From: JAHJQQ01 sp032907525
GTDB lineage: Bacteria; Pseudomonadota; Gammaproteobacteria; Thiohalobacterales; Thiohalobacteraceae
DNA length: 64,000 bases
NCBI GenBank assembly: GCA_032907525.1
Contig: JAJJPM010000005.1
Span: 11,260-75,259 of the forward strand
Direction: 5' to 3'
The translations under genes and the position numbers were made by a program. A model generated the notes under the pieces. It was not told the DNA's origin. It ran no database searches and saw only the letters and a program-made list of their open reading frames with translations. Of this stretch, positions 58,929 through 64,000 are shown in pieces; within the stretch, counting starts at the first letter, position 1, and every line of letters begins with the position of its first letter.

Positions 58929-60131
58929 ATGTTCCGGATCACGCAATACCTGCAGGCGCTGGCCGATGATGCACCGCTCGGGCCGAAGCGCACCCCGCCC
59001 GGGCCGGTGGTGATCTGGAATCTGATCCGGCGCTGCAACCTGGCCTGCAAGCACTGCTATTCGATCTCCGCCGACCACGATTTTCCCGGCGAGCTGAATA
59101 CCGACGAGGTCTACGCCGTGATGGACGACCTCAAGGCCTTCGGCGTGCCGGTGCTGATCCTGTCCGGAGGCGAGCCGCTGCTGCGTCCGGACATTTACGA
59201 CATTTCCAAACGCGCCAAGGCCATGGGTTTCTATGTCGGTCTGTCGACCAACGGCACGCTGATCGACGAGAGCAATATCGAACGCATCGCCGAGGTCGGC
59301 TATGACTACGTCGGCATCAGCATCGACGGTCTGCGCGACACCCACGACAGGTTCCGCCGCCTCGACGGCGCCTTCGACGCCTCCATGCACGGCATCCGCC
59401 TGTGCCAGCGGCACGGCATCAAGGTCGGTCTGCGCTTCACGCTGACCCAGGACAACGCCGAGGAGCTGCCGGCGATCCTGGATCTGATGGACGCGATGGA
59501 CATCGACAAGTTCTACCTGTCGCACCTGAACTACGCCGGGCGCGGCAACCGCAACCGCAAGGACGACGTGGTGCACCAGCTCACGCGCCGCACCATGGAC
59601 ATGCTGTTCGACCGCTGCTGGGACGGCATCCAGGCGGGCAGGTCGCGCGAATACGTCACCGGCAACAACGACGCCGACGGCGTGTACCTGCTGCACTGGG
59701 TGCAGCGCAATTTTCCCGGCAAGGCCGAGACCATGCGCGCGCGCCTGGCGCAGTGGGGCGGCAACGCCTCCGGCCTGTGGATCTCGAACATCGACAACCT
59801 CGGCAACGTGCACCCCGATACCTTCTGGTGGGACTACAGCCTCGGCAACGTGCGCGAGCGTCCGTTCTCGCAGATCTGGCCGGACACCAGCGATCCGCTC
59901 ATGGCCGGCTTCAAGCGGCAGCCGCGGCCGGTCAAGGGGCGTTGCGGCGAATGCCGGTACCTGGACATCTGCGGCGGCAACACCCGCGTGCGCGCCTGGT
60001 CGCTGACCGGCGATCCCTGGCAGGAGGATCCCGCCTGCTATCTCACCGACGAGGAGATCGGCGCCAGCGGCGAGCACGAGCGCCTGCAGGTCACGCCATA
60101 CCGCCGGACTGTTCGCATCCACTCGGCATAA
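58929..60131 (+). CDS. nirJ: NirJ, radical SAM heme d1 synthase
   Basis: A 400-residue radical SAM enzyme. C36-x3-C40-x2-C43 in CNLACKHCYS binds the SAM cluster, LSGGEPLLRPD and GISIDGLRDTHD are SAM/barrel motifs, and the C-terminal SPASM-like CGECRYLDICGG holds an auxiliary cluster. It replaces two propionates of didecarboxysiroheme with oxo groups or lactones. GGAGG sets the start. Confidence 0.95.
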   Translation: MFRITQYLQALADDAPLGPKRTPPGPVVIWNLIRRCNLACKHCYSISADHDFPGELNTDEVYAVMDDLKAFGVPVLILSGGEPLLRPDIYDISKRAKAMGFYVGLSTNGTLIDESNIERIAEVGYDYVGISIDGLRDTHDRFRRLDGAFDASMHGIRLCQRHGIKVGLRFTLTQDNAEELPAILDLMDAMDIDKFYLSHLNYAGRGNRNRKDDVVHQLTRRTMDMLFDRCWDGIQAGRSREYVTGNNDADGVYLLHWVQRNFPGKAETMRARLAQWGGNASGLWISNIDNLGNVHPDTFWWDYSLGNVRERPFSQIWPDTSDPLMAGFKRQPRPVKGRCGECRYLDICGGNTRVRAWSLTGDPWQEDPACYLTDEEIGASGEHERLQVTPYRRTVRIHSA

Positions 60132-60139
60132 AAGAAACC

Positions 60140-60343
60140 TTAACCACGAAGGACACCAAGGACACGAAGGTGTTATATGCAGGTCGGATTAGGCGCACAG
60201 CGCCGTAATCCGACAACTCACACGGAATGCCGTCGGGTTACGCTGTGCCAACCCGGCCTACAGGAACCGATACGAAAATTTTCTGAGCAACCCATGTTTT
60301 CACAATCATCCCGCTTCGTGTCCTTGGTGTCCTTCGTGGTTAA
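60140..60343. repeat. Inverted repeat, family A (copy 10), 30-bp perfect, right arm inside nirN
   Basis: Left arm 60140-60169 (starts TTAACCACGAAGGACACCAA) begins 8 nt after the nirJ stop; right arm 60314-60343 is a perfect reverse complement and lies inside the nirN signal peptide. The 144-nt spacer carries a second, unrelated palindrome family (60183-60261). Confidence 0.95.
60183..60261. repeat. Nested palindromes, family C (GTCGGATTA...TAATCCGAC)
   Basis: GTCGGATTAGGCGC / GCGCCGTAATCCGAC form a near-perfect dyad at 60183-60214; a related half GTCGGGTTACGCTGTGCCAA with CCCGGCCTAC follows at 60232-60261. Both sit in the spacer of family A copy 10, so one element has apparently inserted into another. 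Confidence 0.85.
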
Positions 60344-61877
60344 AATGGGTCTTTTTCCGGTTGCGTGCGTTGCAACTGCCGCCTATGCCGGACCCGACGT
60401 CAAGTCGCTCTACCAGCAGCATTGCGCGGAATGCCACGGTGACGGGCGGCTGGGGGGCATGGGGCCGGCGCTGCTGCCGGAGAACCTCGGTCGCCTGAAG
60501 AAGGACGAGGCCGGTGACGTCATCGCCCACGGCCGTCCGGCCACACAGATGCCGGGGTTCGCCGACAGGCTCGAGCCCGACGACATCGCCGCGCTCACCG
60601 ACTACGTGTTCTCCGCGCCCGAGAAGCCGCCGGTCTGGACGCTGGAGGACATCGAGGCCAGCCACGTCATCCCGCACCCGCACGGCTCGCTGCCGGACAA
60701 GCCGGCGTTCGATGCCGATCTGATGAACCTCTTCATCGTCGTCGAGCTGGGCGACCACCACGCGACGCTGCTGAACGGCGACAGCTTCGAGCCCATCCAT
60801 CGCTTCCAGACGCGTTTCGCCCTGCACGGGGGGCCGAAGTACTCGCCCAGCGGCCGCTATGTGTATTTCGCCTCGCGCGACGGCTGGATCAGCAAGTTCG
60901 ACATCTACAACCTCAAGACGGTGGCCGAGATCCGCGCCGGCATCAACACCCGCAACCTGGCCGTATCGCACGACGGCCGCTATGTGCTGGTCGGAAACTA
61001 TCTGCCGCATACGCTGGTGCTGCTGGACGCGCGCAATCTCGATCCCGTCCGTGTGATTCCGGTGCAGGACGATCACGGCAAGAGCTCGCGGGTGAGCGCG
61101 GTCTACACGGCGCCGCCGCGCTCCAGCTTCATCGTCGCGCTGAAGGATCTGCCGGAAGTCTGGGAGATCAGCTATTCGGACAACCCGGAGCCGGTATTCC
61201 GCGGCATGGTGCATGACTACCAGTACATGGAAGGCCTGGCCGAGAAGGGCCTGTTCCCGGTCAAATCCATCAGGCTGGACGACTATCTCGACGACTTCTT
61301 CTTCGACCCCGGCTACACGCACCTGATGGGCGCGGCGCGCAATGCGAAGAACGGTCAGGTGGTGAACCTCTACGTGGGGCGCAAGATCGCCGACCTCGAT
61401 CTGGACGGCATGCCGCATCTGGGCTCAGGCATCACCTTCGAGCACAAGGGCCGCCGCGTGCTGGCGACGCCGAATCTCGCCAAGGGCGAGGTGAGCGTCA
61501 TCGACCTCGCCGACTGGAAGACCATCAAGCGCATCGAAACCCTCGGCCCCGGGTTCTTCATGCGCAGCCACGAGAACTCGCCCTATGCCTGGGTCGACGT
61601 GTTCTTCGGTCCGAACAAGGATGCGGTGCACGTGATCGACAAGCGCACGCTGGAGATCGTGAAGACGCTGCGCCCGGCGCCCGGCAAGACGGCGGCGCAC
61701 GTGGAATTCACCCGCGACGGCAAATACGCCCTGCTGAGCATCTGGGAGATGGACGGCGCGGTGATCGTCTACGACGCCAACACGCTGGAAGAGGTCAAGC
61801 GCATCCCGATGAAGAAGCCGTCGGGCAAGTACAACGTCTGGAACAAGACACGCTATTCAGAAGGGACAAGTCACTGA
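60294..61877 (+). CDS. nirN: NirN, cytochrome c-d1 dihydro-heme d1 dehydrogenase
   Basis: A 527-residue protein: signal peptide to about residue 32 (cleavage ATAAYA/GPD), cytochrome c domain with C44-x2-C47-H48 (CAECH), then a d1-type propeller (YVYFASRDGWISKFDIYNLK, GNYLPHTLVLLDARNLD, FHD1-like MRSHENSPYAWVD). NirN finishes d1 and hands it to NirS. Residues 8-17 of the signal peptide (FVSLVSFVVK) are encoded by a repeat arm. The start is the ATG at 60294; a later ATG at 60345 would leave no basic n-region. Last gene of the nir operon. Confidence 0.93.
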   Translation: MFSQSSRFVSLVSFVVKMGLFPVACVATAAYAGPDVKSLYQQHCAECHGDGRLGGMGPALLPENLGRLKKDEAGDVIAHGRPATQMPGFADRLEPDDIAALTDYVFSAPEKPPVWTLEDIEASHVIPHPHGSLPDKPAFDADLMNLFIVVELGDHHATLLNGDSFEPIHRFQTRFALHGGPKYSPSGRYVYFASRDGWISKFDIYNLKTVAEIRAGINTRNLAVSHDGRYVLVGNYLPHTLVLLDARNLDPVRVIPVQDDHGKSSRVSAVYTAPPRSSFIVALKDLPEVWEISYSDNPEPVFRGMVHDYQYMEGLAEKGLFPVKSIRLDDYLDDFFFDPGYTHLMGAARNAKNGQVVNLYVGRKIADLDLDGMPHLGSGITFEHKGRRVLATPNLAKGEVSVIDLADWKTIKRIETLGPGFFMRSHENSPYAWVDVFFGPNKDAVHVIDKRTLEIVKTLRPAPGKTAAHVEFTRDGKYALLSIWEMDGAVIVYDANTLEEVKRIPMKKPSGKYNVWNKTRYSEGTSH

Positions 61878-61911
61878 GGTGCGGCCAACGGCGAAGCGCA
61901 ACAGACTTGTT

Positions 61912-62029
61912 GGCCACGGAAGCACACGGAAATACACGGAAGGCTAGGGCGGGGAACCCTCGCGGACGCCGCGGCCCGCGTGCTTCGCCATCTCGATCTT
62001 GTTCGTGTGTTTCCGTGTGCTTCCGTGGC
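61912..62029. repeat. Intergenic inverted repeat, family A (copy 11)
   Basis: Left arm 61912-61941 (GGCCACGGAAGCACACGGAA, then ATACACGGAA); right arm 62002-62029 (ends TGTGCTTCCGTGGC). It lies between the convergent nirN and sigma-54 activator genes. Confidence 0.92.
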
Positions 62030-62112
62030 TGAAACGGCTTTTCGACGGCCTCGACCGGCGACGAGGCATGTGCGCAGGGCCGCCCAGCGAACGGCGGGCC
62101 CTGCGCGGCAGC

Positions 62113-63069
62113 TTATTGGATGGCGTACTTCTTCAGGCGATACAGCAGCGTGTCGCGCGTCAGGCCGAGCAGGCGTGCGGCCTGCGAGCGGTTGCCGCGG
62201 GCCTGCGCCAGCGCCTGACGGATCAGGCCGATCTCCAGCTCCTCGAGATGCACGCCCTCGGCGGGCAGGCTGAAGACCTCCATGCCGGTCGGCTTGGCCG
62301 GCGGCCGGACGATTTCAAGGGGCAGATTCTCGGGTTCGATGGTCCGGCCGCTGCACAGGATGAGCATGCGCTCGCACAGATTGCGCAGCTCGCGCACATT
62401 GCCGGGCCAGCCGTAGTGCTTGAGCACCTTCAGGCTGCGCGCGCTGTAGCGCGGTGGTTCCAGCTCGTAGCGCTCGGCGAGGCACTCGCTGTGGAATTTC
62501 AGCAGCGACGGAATGTCTTCGATACGCTCCCGCAGCGGCGGCAGGTTCAGCGGCACGACGTTCAGGCGGTAATAGAGGTCGCGGCGGAAGCGGCCTGCAT
62601 CCACCTCGGTCAGCAGGTCGCGGTTGGTGGCGGCGACGATGCGCACGTCGGCGCGCTGCATCGCGCAGTGTCCGACCGGCTGGTATTCGCCCGATTCGAG
62701 GAAACGCAGCAGCTTGGCCTGGGTGGCCATGGGCAGCTCGCCCACCTCGTCCAGGAACAGCGTGCCGCCGTCGGCCTGCAGGATGTAGCCGGACTGGTCG
62801 GCGACCGCGCCGGTGAAGGCGCCGCGGCGATGGCCGTACAGCAGGGATTCCGCCAGACCCTCGGGGATCGCCGCGCAGTTCACGGCGATGAACGGATGCC
62901 GGCGTCGCGGGCTGTCGCGGTGCACCGCGCTGGCCAGCAGCTCCTTGCCGGTGCCGCTTTCGCCGTGGATGAGAACCGGCGCATCGGTCGCGGCCACGAG
63001 GCGCGCGGCGCGCAGCACGGACGCGAATGCCGGCGATTCACCTATTATGCGTTCGTCTATTTCGCCCAT
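62113..63069 (-). CDS. Sigma-54-dependent activator lacking a sensor domain
   Basis: A 318-residue bacterial enhancer-binding protein that begins directly with its AAA+ domain (IIGESPAFASVLRAARLVAA). Walker A GESGTGKE, sigma-54 contact loop GAFTGA, Walker B GGTLFLDEV and the GWPGNVRELRNLCERM segment are intact. The C-terminal Fis-type HTH reads QARGNRSQAARLLGLTRDTL. No receiver, GAF or PAS domain, so it is PspF-like in layout. It ends convergent to nirN. Target promoters are unknown; no clear GG-N10-GC promoter was identified nearby. Confidence 0.9.
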   Translation of the reverse strand: MGEIDERIIGESPAFASVLRAARLVAATDAPVLIHGESGTGKELLASAVHRDSPRRRHPFIAVNCAAIPEGLAESLLYGHRRGAFTGAVADQSGYILQADGGTLFLDEVGELPMATQAKLLRFLESGEYQPVGHCAMQRADVRIVAATNRDLLTEVDAGRFRRDLYYRLNVVPLNLPPLRERIEDIPSLLKFHSECLAERYELEPPRYSARSLKVLKHYGWPGNVRELRNLCERMLILCSGRTIEPENLPLEIVRPPAKPTGMEVFSLPAEGVHLEELEIGLIRQALAQARGNRSQAARLLGLTRDTLLYRLKKYAIQ

Positions 63070-63119
63070 GGTCTGGTGCCCCCAACTGCCATTCAACACA
63101 GTACCGCACGCCAACACTA

Positions 63120-63866
63120 TCACTGATGGTCGTGGATGTGTACATGACCTGAGTCATTTGGCCCGGTTCCCGAGGCATGTCCCACATGCTCCTCGGGGGC
63201 AAACCAGAGGCTGCCGAGCCCGAACAGGATCAGGCTCAGGCCGATCAGCTTCCGTGCCGCCGGGATCCGGGGCAGGCGCGCCACCCAGCCGGCGAGCAGG
63301 CCTGCGGTCAGCACCGAGGGGATGGTGCCCAGGCCGAAGGCCGTCATGTAAAGGGCGCCTTTGAGGGGGGCGCCGGCGGCGGCCGACCACAGCAGCGTGG
63401 AATACACCAGGCCGCAGGGCAGCCAGCCCCAGATCAGCCCGAAGGCCATGGCCCGCAGGGGCGAGCGCACCGGCAGCAGGCGCTGGCCGATGGGCTCGAT
63501 ACGCCGCCAGAGGGGGACCCCGATCTTCTCCACCTGGGCGAAGCGGGAGAACCAGCCGGCCAGATAGAATCCCATGCCGATCAGCAGCAGGGCCGCGAAC
63601 ACCCGCAACAGGGTATGGCCGTAGGTCGGGCTGAGCGTACCGAACAGGCCCTGCCCGACGCTGCTGACCAGCGCGCCGGCCAGGGCGTAACTGGCGATGC
63701 GGCCGAGGCTGTAGGACAGGGTGTAGGTCAGGAGCAGCGGCTTGTTCGCACGCACCTCGGGCGGCAGACTCAGGCTCAGTGCTCCGATGATGCCGCCGCA
63801 CATGCCGATGCAGTGCAGGGAGGCGGCGAGGCCGATCAGGACAGGGGCTAGAAGCGTCAGATCCAC
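63120..63866 (-). CDS. TauE/SafE-type membrane protein (heavy-metal/cytochrome assembly branch)
   Basis: A 248-residue protein with six or more helices. SLHCIGMCGG (residues about 17-26) and WGWLPCGLVYS are the paired Cys/Pro motifs of the sulfite-exporter-like family often found with ccoGHIS or copper genes. The C-terminal tail GHVHIHDHQ is His-rich and could bind metal. It precedes the sigma-54 activator on the same strand by 50 nt. A role in copper delivery to heme-copper enzymes is inferred. Confidence 0.8.
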   Translation of the reverse strand: MDLTLLAPVLIGLAASLHCIGMCGGIIGALSLSLPPEVRANKPLLLTYTLSYSLGRIASYALAGALVSSVGQGLFGTLSPTYGHTLLRVFAALLLIGMGFYLAGWFSRFAQVEKIGVPLWRRIEPIGQRLLPVRSPLRAMAFGLIWGWLPCGLVYSTLLWSAAAGAPLKGALYMTAFGLGTIPSVLTAGLLAGWVARLPRIPAARKLIGLSLILFGLGSLWFAPEEHVGHASGTGPNDSGHVHIHDHQ

Positions 63867-64000
63867 GCGGATTTCCCGGGGCCGTGGCGGCGTCCGGGCA
63901 GGTCGTCGCGCGCGCCGTAAGAATGTGGGCCGTAATGGTACGCCAAGGCGGTGCCGGTGTCAGGCCCTAAATGCCTTTACAATACTCTGCATAAACAGTG

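Noticed and set aside
60183..60261. Family C palindromes as an attachment site or integron attC
   Set aside because: No integrase and no conserved core-site triplets are present. The sequence resembles a dispersed intergenic palindrome.

Overview
The window is 64 kb of GC-rich DNA from what looks like a denitrifying gammaproteobacterium. The order polA / engB / cytochrome c4 / resB / ccsA / dsbA and the DUF2782 and LOG genes beside polA fit Chromatiales or Acidiferrobacterales-like lineages; this placement is inference. No tRNA, rRNA, CRISPR array, transposase or prophage gene was seen. Most genes are tightly packed, often with ATGA or GTGA overlaps.

Layout. 1-8.8 kb: sucrose metabolism (PfkB sugar kinase, sucrose-phosphate synthase, sucrose synthase), three small unknown genes and a ferredoxin-reductase fusion. 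8.8-19.2 kb: housekeeping and envelope genes (DUF481 protein, VIT1-type transporter, uvrD, a small beta-barrel, a PAS-GGDEF-EAL protein, cstA with its YbdD partner). 19.5-34 kb: DUF2782 and LOG genes, polA, a probable sRNA between polA and engB, cytochrome c4, System II cytochrome c maturation (ResB/CcsA), DsbA, an acetolactate-synthase-like enzyme, an EEP-family protein and a diguanylate cyclase.

34-62 kb is a large denitrification island. It holds (i) norE/norF copy 1; (ii) a heme-copper NO-reductase-like operon with a CuA subunit and a catalytic subunit lacking the oxidase tyrosine (eNOR-like), with ctaA and ctaB for heme A and a Sco protein; (iii) an operon joining a cytochrome b6 / ferredoxin / MvhD fusion, an unknown membrane-anchored protein and an atypical heme-copper subunit I; (iv) classical norCB plus norE/norF copy 2; (v) nirQ, an FNR-type regulator with all four cluster cysteines, a SirB2 protein and nirI; and (vi) nirS followed by a complete heme d1 set in the order nirE C F D L G H J N. 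Six FNR/DNR-type dyads precede the transcription units, so the island is probably one low-oxygen/NO regulon fed by the System II, DsbA and heme A genes encoded here. A sigma-54 activator and a TauE/SafE-type membrane protein end the window.

The most unusual feature is a set of intergenic inverted repeats built from short tandem units (CCACGAAAN, CCACGGAAGCA, AAGGACACG and similar). There are at least eleven in the window and they are dense in the nir region. In nirF and nirN the distal arm is read in frame as part of the export signal peptide, and a second repeat family does the same in nirC. Other points of interest are the b6-ferredoxin-MvhD/heme-copper operon, three NO-reductase-type catalytic subunits within 10 kb, and the polA-engB sRNA.
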